Source of the DNA: Parerythrobacter_A sp963761775
GTDB lineage: Bacteria > Pseudomonadota > Alphaproteobacteria > Sphingomonadales > Sphingomonadaceae
Direction: 5' to 3'
DNA length: 64,000 bases
Assembly (NCBI GenBank): GCA_963761775.1
Contig: CAVXIF010000011.1
Location: 1,116,001 to 1,180,000, forward strand
Positions 8,685 through 18,016 of this stretch are shown piece after piece. A program made the translations under genes and the position numbers. The notes below the pieces were generated by a model. The model was not told the origin of the DNA. It worked only from the letters and a program-made list of their open reading frames with translations, and ran no database searches. The stretch's first letter is position 1. Every line of letters begins with the position of its first letter.

Positions 8685-9908
8685 ATGGCTACTGAAATCA
8701 CGGTCCCCACGCTCGGCGAGTCCGTTACCGAAGGCTCCATCGGCGAATGGCTGAAGCAGGTCGGTGATGCCGTTGCGGTGGACGAACCCATCGTCAGCCT
8801 GGAAACGGACAAGGTCGCGGTCGAGGTGCCCTCGCCCGTGGCGGGTGTCATCCTGTCGCTGGGTGCGGACGTGGGCGACACGGTCGAAGTCGGCGCGGTT
8901 ATTGCAACGGTCGAAGCCGGTGGAACTGCAGCCGCCAGCGGCGAGGAAGCGGGCCGAGCCGAGCAGCAGCGCGAGGAAGGCAAGGAAGAGCGTAACGACG
9001 ATCGCGCGAAAGAGTCGCCCACCCTATCGCCTGCCGTGCGTCGCGCGGTGCTGGAACACGGCGTCGATCCAACCACCATTAAGGGCAGCGGCAAGGATGG
9101 CCGCCTGACCAAGGAAGACGTGCTGCAAGCGGCGAAAGCCAAGGATGCCGCGCCCGCCGCCTCGCAAACTGCGCCTGCGCCTTCTGCCGCGCCTGCCACT
9201 TCCGGCGAACGGGGCGAAGAACGGGTCAAGATGACCCGCATGCGCCAGACCATCGCCAAGCGCCTGAAGGGTGCGCAGGACACCGCCGCGCTGCTGACGA
9301 CGTTCAACGACGTGGACATGACCGCGGTCATCGAAGCACGCACGAAGTACAAGGAACTGTTCGCCAAGAAGCACGACATTCGCCTCGGCTTCATGGGCTT
9401 CTTCGCCAAGGCAGCCTGTCTTGCCTTGAAGGACGTGCCCTCGGTCAACGCCTATATCGAGGGCGACGAAATCGTTTATCACGATTATGTCGATATCTCG
9501 GTCGCCGTCAGCGCGCCCAACGGGCTGGTGGTGCCGGTGATCCGCGATGCCCATGCCAAGGGCTTCGCGCGGATCGAGCAGGACATCGCCGACTTCGGCG
9601 CGAAGGCCAAGGACGGCAGCCTGACGATGGACGACATGAAAGGCGGCACTTTCACCATTTCCAATGGCGGCGTGTTCGGCAGCCTGATGTCCACCCCCAT
9701 CATCAATCCGCCGCAAAGCGCCGTGCTCGGCCTGCACCGGATCGAAGACCGTGCCGTGGTGGTGAATGGCGAAGTCGTCGTGCGCCCGATGATGTATATC
9801 GCGCTAAGCTATGATCACCGCCTGATCGACGGGCGCGAGGCGGTGACGGCGCTCAAGATTATCAAGGAAGCGATCGAGGATCCCACGCGGATGCTGATCG
9901 ACCTGTAA
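8685..9908 (+). CDS. sucB: Dihydrolipoyllysine succinyltransferase E2 component
   Basis: The product has 407 residues: a lipoyl domain at the N-terminus with the lipoylated Lys at residue 43 (LETDKVAVEV), an Ala/Glu/Arg-rich linker, a peripheral-subunit-binding domain (SPAVRRAVLEHG, about residues 107-140), a second Ala/Pro linker and the catalytic domain. The active-site motif YDHRLIDGREAV has its His near residue 378. It transfers the succinyl group to CoA and forms the core of the 2-oxoglutarate dehydrogenase complex. The start is chosen at MATEITVPTLGES, preceded by AAGGGAAC; a longer frame reaching into sucA is not needed. Confidence 0.97.
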   Translation: MATEITVPTLGESVTEGSIGEWLKQVGDAVAVDEPIVSLETDKVAVEVPSPVAGVILSLGADVGDTVEVGAVIATVEAGGTAAASGEEAGRAEQQREEGKEERNDDRAKESPTLSPAVRRAVLEHGVDPTTIKGSGKDGRLTKEDVLQAAKAKDAAPAASQTAPAPSAAPATSGERGEERVKMTRMRQTIAKRLKGAQDTAALLTTFNDVDMTAVIEARTKYKELFAKKHDIRLGFMGFFAKAACLALKDVPSVNAYIEGDEIVYHDYVDISVAVSAPNGLVVPVIRDAHAKGFARIEQDIADFGAKAKDGSLTMDDMKGGTFTISNGGVFGSLMSTPIINPPQSAVLGLHRIEDRAVVVNGEVVVRPMMYIALSYDHRLIDGREAVTALKIIKEAIEDPTRMLIDL

Positions 9909-10014
9909 GCGGACGGACCAGACTGTCTTCTGGGTTCCGGGCACTTGGATGGGCCGACCCGGCGGCTTACATGACCTCCGAACGTTCCTGCCATTCACAG
10001 TTGCCGAGCATAGT

Positions 10015-11431
10015 ATGACCGACCATTCCTACGACTACGACGTCCTTGTCATCGGCGCGGGGCCCGGCGGGTACGTTGCCGCGATCCGCGCGGCGCAGCT
10101 TGGTCTAAAGACGGCGTGCGCGGAAAGCCGCGATGCGCTGGGGGGCACATGTCTCAATGTCGGGTGCATCCCGTCCAAGGCCATGCTGCATGCGAGCGAA
10201 TATTATGCGGCTGCTACGGATGGTTCCATGGCGGCCATGGGTATCGAAGGCACGCCCACGCTTGAACCTCGACAAGATGCACGAATCCCGCATTGAATCG
10301 GTCGATGGTCTGACCAAGGGCGTCGCGTTCTTGTTCAAGAAGAACAAGGTCGAATGGAAGAAGGGCCATGCCACGTTCCAGGACGCGCATACGGTGAAAG
10401 TTGGCGATGAAACCGTCACCGCAAAAGACATCGTCATCGCCACCGGCTCCAGCGTGACTCCCCTGCCCGGGGTCGAGGTGGACAATGCGGGCGGCGTAGT
10501 CGTCGACTCCACCGGCGCCCTGGAACTGAAGGCCGTACCGAAACGCATGGTCGTGATCGGCGGCGGCGTGATCGGGCTGGAAATGGGTTCGATCTGGCGG
10601 CGACTGGGGGCGGAGGTCACGGTGGTCGAATATCTCGACCAGTTGCTGCCCGGTATGGATGGCGATGTGCGCAAGGAAGCGGCCAAGATCTTCAAGAAGC
10701 AGGGCATGACGCTGCGCCTGAACACCAAGGTCACCGGTGTGGAGGCCAAGGGCAAGACGGCGAAAGTCACCATCGAACCATCCAAGGGCGGCGATGCGGA
10801 GGTGCTGGAAGCCGAGGCGGTGCTGGTCTGCATCGGGCGGCGGCCCAACACCGAAGGGCTGGGCCTCGACGCCATCGGCATCGAAACCAACGACCGTCAC
10901 CAGATCGAGATCGAAGACGATTTCCGCACGAAAGTGGACAGCGTCTGGGCAATCGGCGATGTCGTCCCCGGCCCCATGCTGGCGCACAAGGCGGAGGACG
11001 AAGGCATTGCCGTGGCCGAAAATATCGCGGGCCAGACCGGCATCGTGAATCACGCCATCATTCCCGGCGTCGTCTATACCATGCCGGAATTCGCGGGCGT
11101 CGGCCTGACCGAGGAAGAGGCGGTCGAGAAAATGGGCGACAGGAAAGCGGTCAAGATCGGCAAGTTCCCGATGATGGCCAACAGCCGCGCGAAAACCAAC
11201 CACCAGCCGGACGGCTTCGTGAAAGTCATCGCGGAAGCGGAAACCGACCGCGTACTGGGCGTGTGGGCCATCAACGCTGTGGCCGGCACGATGATCGCAC
11301 AGGCCGCGCAGGCGCTGGAATTCGGCGCGACCAGCGAGGACATCGCCTATACCTGCCACGCGCACCCGACGCATTCGGAAGCGTTGAAGGAAGCCGCGAT
11401 GGGCGTGCAGGGCAAAGCCATCCATATCTGA
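10015..11431 (+). CDS. lpdA: Dihydrolipoyl dehydrogenase E3 (frame broken near 10262)
   Basis: The first part begins MTDHSYDYDVLVIGAGPGG, with the FAD-binding glycine motif and the redox disulfide GGTCLNVGCIPSKA. After about 10262 the frame changes. The text GCTTGAACCTC carries one base more than GCTGAACCTC, which would give the expected LNLDKMHESR. The remainder contains the NAD-binding VVIGGGVIGLEMG, the segment VWAIGDVVPGPMLAHKAEDE, and the C-terminal catalytic HAHPTHSEALKEA. Corrected length is 471 residues, normal for the family. It reoxidises dihydrolipoamide for the 2-oxo acid dehydrogenase complexes and lies 106 bases after sucB. Confidence 0.94.
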
Positions 11432-11432
11432 C

Positions 11433-12287
11433 GTGGCGGTCCGGCCTCTGTCCGAACACCCACCCGTTTCGCTCGGTCCGCCGCGTATCGCCTCGCTACT
11501 GGCGCTGGTGCTACCGGTTGCGGCTGGCGCGGTATGGATGTGGGCCGTGGATGCGCCCGCGCACTTCCCGCTCGTCAATTTCGGCGCGTTCGGGATTGCG
11601 GCGATGTGGGTATGGTTCGGACGGGGGCCGCATACGGCGACCAGCCGTGGCGTGCTGTTCGCGGCGCTGCTCGTCATCCTGCTCACCCCGCTGGTGATCG
11701 GGCCGGAGGTTCGCTCCATTACCGGTGATGCAGTCAGCCGCTGGTTGCCGCTCGGCCCGGTGGCGCTACATACTGGCATGCTGGTCACGCCTGCGCTTGC
11801 CATACTGGCGGCGCACAACACACGGTTCGGCCCGGCGATGCTGGTGGTCGCCATGCTTGCCGTCCTGTTCCAGCCGGATGCGGCGACGGGCTTTGCGCTG
11901 ACCTTCGCCGCCGTCGGCATCCATCATGTAACGCGCAACTGGCAGTTTGGCCTCGCCGCCATTATCGGCTTTGTCGCGTCCATCGCAATGGCGCTGACCG
12001 GAGAAGTCGAGGCGCAGCCCTTCGTCGAGCGGGTGCTGAGCGATGCTGCGCAGACGAGCTACATTTTCGCCGTGCTGCTAGCGGTTGCGCTGCTGGCGTC
12101 GTTCTGCCTGCTGCTGTTCGCCGTCCCGCTGTCCCGCGCGGCGCGGTTCGCGCTGGCGGGCGCGTTGTTCGGCTTCATCATCATGGCGCTTATGTCGCAT
12201 TATCCGATGCCGCTGGCCGGTTATGGTGCGGCCCCGATACTGGGCTTCGGCCTTGCGATGGGTCTGCACGGGATACGCGCGCGATGA
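11433..12287 (+). CDS. Polytopic membrane protein, function unknown
   Basis: The 284-residue product starts with GTG one base after the lpdA stop and is almost entirely hydrophobic, with about eight likely transmembrane segments. Examples are ALVLPVAAGAVWMW, ILAAHNTRFGPAMLVVAML and FAVLLAVALLASFCLLL. I recognise no transporter or enzyme signature. It overlaps the downstream VOC gene by four bases (ATGA), so translational coupling is likely. Tight packing behind lpdA suggests read-through from the TCA genes, but no functional link is apparent. Confidence 0.8.
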   Translation: MAVRPLSEHPPVSLGPPRIASLLALVLPVAAGAVWMWAVDAPAHFPLVNFGAFGIAAMWVWFGRGPHTATSRGVLFAALLVILLTPLVIGPEVRSITGDAVSRWLPLGPVALHTGMLVTPALAILAAHNTRFGPAMLVVAMLAVLFQPDAATGFALTFAAVGIHHVTRNWQFGLAAIIGFVASIAMALTGEVEAQPFVERVLSDAAQTSYIFAVLLAVALLASFCLLLFAVPLSRAARFALAGALFGFIIMALMSHYPMPLAGYGAAPILGFGLAMGLHGIRAR

Positions 12288-12700
12288 CCCTGCCCCCGTT
12301 CCACCTCGCCTTTCCGGTCCACGACATTGCCGCTGCACGCGCATTTTATGGCGAGCTGCTGGGCTGCGCCGAAGGCCGCAGCGCGGATGACTGGGTGGAT
12401 TTCGATTTCTTCGGCCACCAGATCGTAGCGCACCTCGCACCGAAAGTGGCATCGCACACCAATCCGGTGGATGGCGACGATGTGCCGGTGCCGCATTTTG
12501 GCGTGGTCCTGCCGATGGCGGACTGGCGCGCGATGGCCGACCGGCTGACGGCGGCCGACATCGATTTCGTGATCGCGCCCACGGTTCGCTTTGCCGGAGA
12601 GCCGGGCGAGCAGGCGACGATGTTCTTCCGCGACCCCAGCGGCAATGCGCTGGAGGTGAAGGCGATGGCCGATCCGGCAAAGCTGTTCGCCAGCGACTGA
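12284..12700 (+). CDS. VOC-family (glyoxalase/extradiol dioxygenase fold) protein
   Basis: The 138-residue protein has the VOC half-repeats: FHLAFPVHDIAAARAFYGEL at the N-terminus and TMFFRDPSGNALEVKAM at the C-terminus, including the late metal-ligand Glu. It resembles the group of predicted small dioxygenase-like proteins classed as COG3565. The His of LAFPVHD and Glu of NALEVK are candidate metal ligands. Reaction and substrate are unknown. It overlaps the preceding membrane-protein gene by four bases. Confidence 0.85.
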   Translation: MTLPPFHLAFPVHDIAAARAFYGELLGCAEGRSADDWVDFDFFGHQIVAHLAPKVASHTNPVDGDDVPVPHFGVVLPMADWRAMADRLTAADIDFVIAPTVRFAGEPGEQATMFFRDPSGNALEVKAMADPAKLFASD

Positions 12701-12854
12701 TCCGCTTTCGCACTGCGAAAAAGCCCTGTCCTACACGCACCTGTACCGGTATTTGCCGCGCTATGACGCACGCTTTTCGCCGCATCCGCTTTTCGCCCTC
12801 TGGACAGTGTAACACCCGGTCCATGTCTCTTCGTTTCCGCATCGAGCACGCACG

Positions 12855-13556
12855 ATGAGCGGCCTGCTGCGACGGCTTGCAAAATGGCACATCTGGCTCG
12901 GCTGGCTGGTCGGTGTGCCGCTGCTGATGTGGACGCTGAGCGGGCTGTTCATGGTCTCGCGCCCGATAGACGAAGTGCGCGGCACGCATCTACGCACCGA
13001 AACCGAACAGGCCGGTCTGCAAGTCTCGCGCATCGGCAATGTCGCGGTTGCCCCCGGCACGGTGCAATCCGCCACGCTGATGCCGGATGCAGGCGCACCG
13101 GTCTGGCACCTGACATATATGGACGGCAGCACGGCCCGCTTCACGCAAAGCGGCGCGCGCGTCCCGCAGGTGACTCGCGCACAGGCACTCGCCACGGTGG
13201 CGGACGGTATTGTGGGCGGGGATGCGGTGGCTTCGACAACGCAGTTCGAGGCGGAGGCCGTGCCTGTCGATTTCCGCCGTCCACTGGCCGTCTGGCAAGT
13301 CGCGCTGGAGGACGGCACCCATGTCTATGTCGGGCGCGACACGGGCGAGATCGAGGCGGTGCGCACGCGCTGGTGGCGCATATTCGATTTCATGTGGGGG
13401 CTGCATATCATGGACTTGCAGGAGCGCGAGACGATCTCCCACCCCACGCTGATCCTCTTCGCCGCGCTCAGCGCCATCGGCGTCCTGTTCGGCTGCATCC
13501 TGATGTTCCGCCACCGCAAGCCGCGTCGCAAGTCGGGAGCGGTCGGCCGTGGATAA
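12855..13556 (+). CDS. PepSY domain protein with N- and C-terminal membrane anchors
   Basis: The 233-residue product starts MSGLLRRLAKWHIWLGWLVG with a first transmembrane helix, followed by a periplasmic PepSY-like segment (RAQALATVADGIVGGDA) and DGTHVYVGRDTGEIEAVRTR. A second membrane pair with HPTLILFAALSAIGVLFGC lies near the end. The LHIMDL segment after the trp-rich WWRIFDFMWG is typical of PepSY-associated TM proteins, which often accompany siderophore uptake or membrane redox functions. The end overlaps the next gene by eight bases. Confidence 0.85.
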   Translation: MSGLLRRLAKWHIWLGWLVGVPLLMWTLSGLFMVSRPIDEVRGTHLRTETEQAGLQVSRIGNVAVAPGTVQSATLMPDAGAPVWHLTYMDGSTARFTQSGARVPQVTRAQALATVADGIVGGDAVASTTQFEAEAVPVDFRRPLAVWQVALEDGTHVYVGRDTGEIEAVRTRWWRIFDFMWGLHIMDLQERETISHPTLILFAALSAIGVLFGCILMFRHRKPRRKSGAVGRG

Positions 13557-14169
13557 TACCGTCCTCACCCCGGTCCTCGACCTGCTCGATATTGTCGGCG
13601 TGGCGCTGTTCGCCCTGTCCGGTGCGGTCATCGCGGCGAAGGAGAAGCAGACAATCGTCACGCTGGCGTTCTTTGCGCTGATGACCGGTGTGGGCGGCGG
13701 GACCGTGCGCGACCTGCTGATCGGCGCGCCGGTGTTCTGGATCTCGGACCCGTGGATCGCGCCCGTCTGCCTTGCCACCGCGCTGGTGGCATGGTTCACG
13801 CCGACGCGCTGGTGGGAGGGCGACTTGCTGGATTATGCCGACGGGCTGGGCCTGACCGCCTACGCCGTGTTGGGCAGCGCCAAGGCGTTGAGCTATGGCG
13901 TTGCACCGACGGCGGCAGTGCTGATGGGCATCATCACCGGCTGCGTCGGCGGCATCATCCGCGACGTGATCGCGGGCCGCCCGTCGATCATCATGCGGCC
14001 CGAACTCTACGTTACCGCCGCTGCCATATCGGCGGGCCTGTGCGTAATAGGCCGTCTGGCGGCCCTGCCCAATGTGATGGTGTGGAGCGTGGCGGTGCTG
14101 GCCGGGTTTGCCGTGCGCAGCGCCGCCATCCGGTTCACGCTAGCATTACCGGCCTATCGGAGGGACTAG
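13549..14169 (+). CDS. TRIC/UPF0126-family membrane protein
   Basis: The 206-residue protein begins at a GTG inside the preceding gene. It carries two copies of the UPF0126 half-repeat: DIVGVALFALSGAVIAAKEK with GVGGGTVRDLLIG, and LTAYAVLGSAKALSYGV with ITGCVGGIIRDVIAGRPS. The GGGxxRD and GGxxRD glycine motifs are the hallmark of this family, whose bacterial members form trimeric intracellular cation channel-like proteins. Around seven membrane helices are expected. It is the last gene of the + strand run that starts with mdh. Confidence 0.93.
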   Translation: MDNTVLTPVLDLLDIVGVALFALSGAVIAAKEKQTIVTLAFFALMTGVGGGTVRDLLIGAPVFWISDPWIAPVCLATALVAWFTPTRWWEGDLLDYADGLGLTAYAVLGSAKALSYGVAPTAAVLMGIITGCVGGIIRDVIAGRPSIIMRPELYVTAAAISAGLCVIGRLAALPNVMVWSVAVLAGFAVRSAAIRFTLALPAYRRD

Positions 14170-14948
14170 CCGCCGTAGCCTTCGTCCATATAGCCGTCCT
14201 GCGCCGGATCGCCCGGATAAGACGGTTCGCGATAGTCGGGCTGGTCGTAGCCTGGCTGGTATGACTGGTCCTGGCGACGCCGTGCCTCGGCATAGGTCTG
14301 TGCGTCGTACTGGTTGTTCTGATACGTCGCGCTCCTGCTCCCATTGTCACTATAGCCGTCGTCGTAGCGTACCTGCGCGCGGCCGTAGGAGATGTTCGAA
14401 ATGCGCCCACTATTGTCAATCCGGCAATCGAAGCCGTTGCCGTCCGCTATGCTGCCCGACACGCGCCATCCGCTTGCATCGCGCGCAGCATCGGAAATCT
14501 CGGTCACACGCGAACGCCGCTCAACCGCATCGACGCACTGGTCGACCGCGCTGTCGATGCCCGAACTGCGGGTTGGGGCGCGGCGGTCGTCATAGCGTTG
14601 GTTGTCATAGCGTTGGTTGTCATAGCGCCGGTCGTCATAGCGACGCTCGTTGTTGCGCGAAGCGGCGGAGGCGATGGCGGCGATCCCGCCCAGGACCAGT
14701 ACACCGGCGAGGATATCGCCGCCGTCAATGCGGTTACGATAGCGCCCGCGATAGCCGCGATGCCCGCGATAGCCGCGGTAGCGTTCGACCGAAACAGCGT
14801 CGCTTTCCCAAGCGGCGGGGCCGGAGGGCGCAACAGCGGTGCGCACCACATCGGGCGCCGCGAACTCTGCAGCGGTGGCCGGAGTGGCAGCCATCGCAAG
14901 CGCCGCAGCGAAGGCAGAGGAAGTGCCGAGGAAGGAAGGTTTTGTCAT
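14166..14948 (-). CDS. Secreted RY/D-repeat protein (paralog 1)
   Basis: The start MTKPSFLGTSSAFAAALAMA gives a clear signal peptide ending near ATPATAAEF; a longer upstream frame is Arg-rich and unlikely. The mature protein has a YRGYRGHRGYRGRYR stretch, a Gly/Ala hydrophobic patch (DILAGVLVLGGIAAIASAAS), tandem RYDD/RYDN repeats, and a domain with DQCVDAVERRSRVTEI and DCRIDNSGRISNISYG. The C-terminal tail is rich in Gln, Tyr and Pro. The same order of elements is found in the neighbouring gene at 15035-15574, so the two are tandem paralogs. Probably a periplasmic or envelope protein; function unknown. Confidence 0.8.
   Translation of the reverse strand: MTKPSFLGTSSAFAAALAMAATPATAAEFAAPDVVRTAVAPSGPAAWESDAVSVERYRGYRGHRGYRGRYRNRIDGGDILAGVLVLGGIAAIASAASRNNERRYDDRRYDNQRYDNQRYDDRRAPTRSSGIDSAVDQCVDAVERRSRVTEISDAARDASGWRVSGSIADGNGFDCRIDNSGRISNISYGRAQVRYDDGYSDNGSRSATYQNNQYDAQTYAEARRRQDQSYQPGYDQPDYREPSYPGDPAQDGYMDEGYGG
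14586..14655 (-). repeat. 15-bp tandem repeats encoding RYDNQ/RYDDR
   Basis: Four to five imperfect 15-bp units of the form GTCATAGCGTTGGTT follow one another on the + strand inside the secreted paralog 1 gene. They encode the RRYDD/QRYDN segments. Repeat number is likely to vary between strains. Confidence 0.75.
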
Positions 14949-15034
14949 GTGCAAGGCTCCGGAAGGTCTGATCGAATAGCTAGGCGGCCCAGACTGTCGC
15001 CAGTCTGAACCGCCAGCTGCCGGTGTTCGGGCTA

Positions 15035-15574
15035 TCAGCGCAGCCCGCGAATACCGCGATAGTCGATGTCGACGACACGGCCGCGCGAGAAATCGCACCG
15101 GAACCGTCCCTGGTCGCCATAACCGCGACGGTTGCCGCGATAATTGTCGTAGCGTCCGAAGCCGCGGTCGCCATCGACCACCAGCTGTCCGCGCACTTCC
15201 CAACCGCCACGTTCCCGATCCACATCGCGGATCTGTGTCACGTTGGCGAAGCGATAGCCGGAACGGCGGGCATCGCGTTCCACGGCACGGATGCAGCTCT
15301 GCACGGCACGTTGGCTGCGGCGCTGGTAACGATTGTCATTATAGCGACGGTCATCGTAGCGACGATTGTCATAGCGTCCGTTTCGATACCGGTCGCGGTC
15401 GTTACCGGCGGAAGCGGCTACGGCAGCGATGCCACCCAGTATCAGCGCACCGGCGATAATTTCGCCGGTATCGGGTCCGCGATCACGGTCACGCGCCTGC
15501 GCCGGGGTTGCTACGGCCATTGCCATCGCGCCTGCGGCGACGGTCCCGACAAGTGCTTTGGAAATGGTCTTCAT
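15035..15574 (-). CDS. Secreted RY/D-repeat protein (paralog 2)
   Basis: The 179-residue protein begins MKTISKALVGTVAAGAMAMA with a signal peptide cut near TPAQA-RD. It has an ILGGIAAVAASAGN hydrophobic patch, a repeat stretch RYDNRRYDDRRYNDNRYQRR, then VQSCIRAVERDARRSGYRFA and a C-terminal region with GRFRCDFSRGRVVDIDYRG. The conserved Cys pair and AVER motif match the adjacent paralog. No enzymatic signature is visible. It lies upstream of paralog 1 on the same strand, 86 bases apart, and may be co-transcribed with it. Confidence 0.82.
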   Translation of the reverse strand: MKTISKALVGTVAAGAMAMAVATPAQARDRDRGPDTGEIIAGALILGGIAAVAASAGNDRDRYRNGRYDNRRYDDRRYNDNRYQRRSQRAVQSCIRAVERDARRSGYRFANVTQIRDVDRERGGWEVRGQLVVDGDRGFGRYDNYRGNRRGYGDQGRFRCDFSRGRVVDIDYRGIRGLR

Positions 15575-15719
15575 GACTTGGGTATCCTTGCGTTGGATCG
15601 AAGCCTCTTGCCCCGATTACAACGCCTTTATGGACCGCCCGCCGTGAGAGGAGCCTGAATTGTGCCGACAGATAATATTCAGGTAAACGGCCAATTACCT
15701 GAACGGCGCAGCGTTATTC

Positions 15720-17873
15720 CTAGTCGCCCGCAAGGTCCAGCCCTGTGAAATACGCCAGGAACGCGCCCACATCCGCCGCTTCCTCGATCGCCTTGTCGGT
15801 CGGCTTGCCCGACCCGTGTCCGGCGCGCGTTTCGATGCGGATGATCTGCGGCTTCTCGCCCAGCCGCGCCGCCTGCAACGCTGCGGTGTATTTGAAACTG
15901 TGACCCGGAACCACGCGATCGTCGGTATCCGCCGTCGTCACCAGGACCGCCGGATAATCGGTGCCGTCCTTGATGTTGTGATAGGGCGAATAGCTGCGCA
16001 GCATGGCAAAGTCGGCTTCCTTGGACGGATAGCCGTAATCGTCGACCCAGTACCGGCCGGCGGTGAACCGGTCGAAGCGCAGCATGTCCATCACGCCGAC
16101 AGCCGGATGCGCGGCATCGACCAGATCGGGGCGCTGGTTGGTGACCGCGCCGACCAGCAGGCCGCCGTTCGACCCGCCTTCGATGGCCAGACCGTCTGGC
16201 GTCGTGATGCCCTCCGCCTTGAGATATTCGCCCGCCGCGATGAAATCGTCGAACACGTTCTGCTTGTTCGCAAGCCGCCCGCCATCGTGCCACGCCTTGC
16301 CATATTCCCCGCCCCCGCGGATGTTGGCCACGGCATAGGCACCGCCTGCATCCAGCCACGCAATGCGCGATGCGGAGAAGCCGGGCGTCAACGAGATGTT
16401 GAAGCCGCCATAACCGTAAAGCAGCGTCGGCACCGGCGTACCGGCCTCCGCAATATCGGCTCGGCGCACCAGGAACATCGGGATCTTCGTGCCGTCCTTC
16501 GATGTCACGAACCGCTGTTCGACGCGGTAGTCATCGGGGTTCATCGCGACTTCCGGTGTGGCCCACGCCTCGCTTTCGCCGGTCTGCACATCGTAGCGGT
16601 AGATCGTGGTCGGCATGTTGTAGCTGCTGAAATAATAGAACGTCTCGGCCCCGTCCGCATCACCGCCGAAGCCGCCCGCGCTCCCGATACCGGGCAGAGC
16701 GACATCGCGCACTGCCGTGCCGTCCATGTCGAAGACACGCACCAGGCTTTTGGCGTCCTTCAGATAGGTCGCCACAAGCCGTCCGCCGACGAGCGACACG
16801 CCACCTAGCGTCTCTTCCGCCTCGGCAATAACCGTGCGGGGTACAGCGGCATCGTCCGCTGTGTCGATGGCAACGAGCTTCATTAGCGGCGCGCCGTCAT
16901 TGGTGACGAAATAGAACATGCTGCCGGTGTTGCCGACATAGCTGTAATTGTTCTCGAAACCCGGAATGATGGTGCGCGCATCACCGGTTTCGCGGTTGAT
17001 CAGCGTGACTTCGTAACGGTCGTCCGTGCCGCTGGAGGACGTGACGACAACGGTGCCGCCATCGTCGCTGACCGTCGCGAAATGGTTCAGGTCGGGCTGG
17101 TCGGGCGTTTCGTAAACCAGCACGTCTTCGGTCTGGTCCAGGCCCAGCTCGTGGAAATACACCTTGTGATCGGTGTTGAGCGCCTGGAACGTCTCGCCCT
17201 CGCCGGTGGCTGGGAAGCGGCTGTAATAGAAGCCGGAGCCGTCCTTCGCCCAGTCGAGGCCGGAGAATTTGACCCATTCGACCTCGTCGGCCAGTTGCTC
17301 ACCGGTCGCCACGTCCAGCACGCGGACCGTGCGCCAGTCGCTGCCGCCGTCCTGTACCGAATACAACAGCTTCGTACCATCCTCGCTCGGCACCCAGCCC
17401 GCCAGCGCGGTGGCACCATCGGCGGCCCATTCATTGGGGTCGATCAGCTGGCGCGGTTCGCCGTCCAGCCCTTCGCGGACATACAGCACGGACTGGTTCT
17501 GCAACCCGTCATTGCGGGTGTAGAAATAGCGCCCGCCCTTCTCGCGCGGCAGACCGAAGCGTTCGTAGTCGAACAGCTCCTTGATGCGCGCTTCGTAAGC
17601 TTCGCGCCCCGGCAGCGCAGACAGAAAGCCGTCCGTCACGGTGTTCTGCGCGGTGACCCACGCGGCGACCTGCTCGCTTTCGCGCACATCATCTTCCAGC
17701 CAGCGATAGGGGTCGGCTATCTCCTGTCCGAAAATCGTTTCCACGACATCGACGGTCTCGGTCTGCGGATATTCCGGCATGGTCATTTCCTGGGCAGCGA
17801 GCGGTGTGGCGGCCAACACCGGTGCGACAAGTGCAAAAGCCGAAGCGGTCAGGACGAGAGAGCGAAGGCGCAT
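15720..17873 (-). CDS. Prolyl oligopeptidase family S9 serine peptidase, secreted
   Basis: The 717-residue product has a signal peptide (MRLRSLVLTASAFALV, cut near LAAQE), an N-terminal seven-bladed propeller region and a C-terminal alpha/beta hydrolase domain. The nucleophile is Ser568 in IEGGSNGGLLVG. The Asp lies in TTADTDDRVVPGHS and the His in ETRAGHGSGKPTDK, so the triad is complete. Members of the S9A family cleave after Pro in short peptides; location should be periplasmic or secreted. The gene stands alone on the - strand, downstream of rplQ in the direction of transcription, with a hairpin terminator candidate between them. Confidence 0.95.
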   Translation of the reverse strand: MRLRSLVLTASAFALVAPVLAATPLAAQEMTMPEYPQTETVDVVETIFGQEIADPYRWLEDDVRESEQVAAWVTAQNTVTDGFLSALPGREAYEARIKELFDYERFGLPREKGGRYFYTRNDGLQNQSVLYVREGLDGEPRQLIDPNEWAADGATALAGWVPSEDGTKLLYSVQDGGSDWRTVRVLDVATGEQLADEVEWVKFSGLDWAKDGSGFYYSRFPATGEGETFQALNTDHKVYFHELGLDQTEDVLVYETPDQPDLNHFATVSDDGGTVVVTSSSGTDDRYEVTLINRETGDARTIIPGFENNYSYVGNTGSMFYFVTNDGAPLMKLVAIDTADDAAVPRTVIAEAEETLGGVSLVGGRLVATYLKDAKSLVRVFDMDGTAVRDVALPGIGSAGGFGGDADGAETFYYFSSYNMPTTIYRYDVQTGESEAWATPEVAMNPDDYRVEQRFVTSKDGTKIPMFLVRRADIAEAGTPVPTLLYGYGGFNISLTPGFSASRIAWLDAGGAYAVANIRGGGEYGKAWHDGGRLANKQNVFDDFIAAGEYLKAEGITTPDGLAIEGGSNGGLLVGAVTNQRPDLVDAAHPAVGVMDMLRFDRFTAGRYWVDDYGYPSKEADFAMLRSYSPYHNIKDGTDYPAVLVTTADTDDRVVPGHSFKYTAALQAARLGEKPQIIRIETRAGHGSGKPTDKAIEEAADVGAFLAYFTGLDLAGD

Positions 17874-17962
17874 CGATTATCTCCGGAAGAAGTCTGTCCT
17901 GCCCTATCTATCGCGTCACCGGCGCTATGCAATGGCGACCAGTGAACGAGAACCAATGGAAA

Positions 17963-17992
17963 GGGGCCGGAAACGGTTTCCCGCCCGGCCCC
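17963..17992 (-). terminator. Hairpin terminator candidate after rplQ
   Basis: GGGGCCGG and CCGGCCCC form an 8-bp stem around a 14-base loop. On the - strand it is followed by CTTTCC, only a weak T-run. It lies about 25 bases after the rplQ stop, at the end of the ribosomal cluster, where termination is expected. Confidence 0.55.
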
Positions 17993-18016
17993 CTCTCGAA
18001 TGTCGTGCGAAGCGCC

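Noticed and set aside
14586..14655. Possible CRISPR-like array of short repeats
   Set aside because: The units are contiguous 15-bp coding repeats without spacers and lie in a protein gene.
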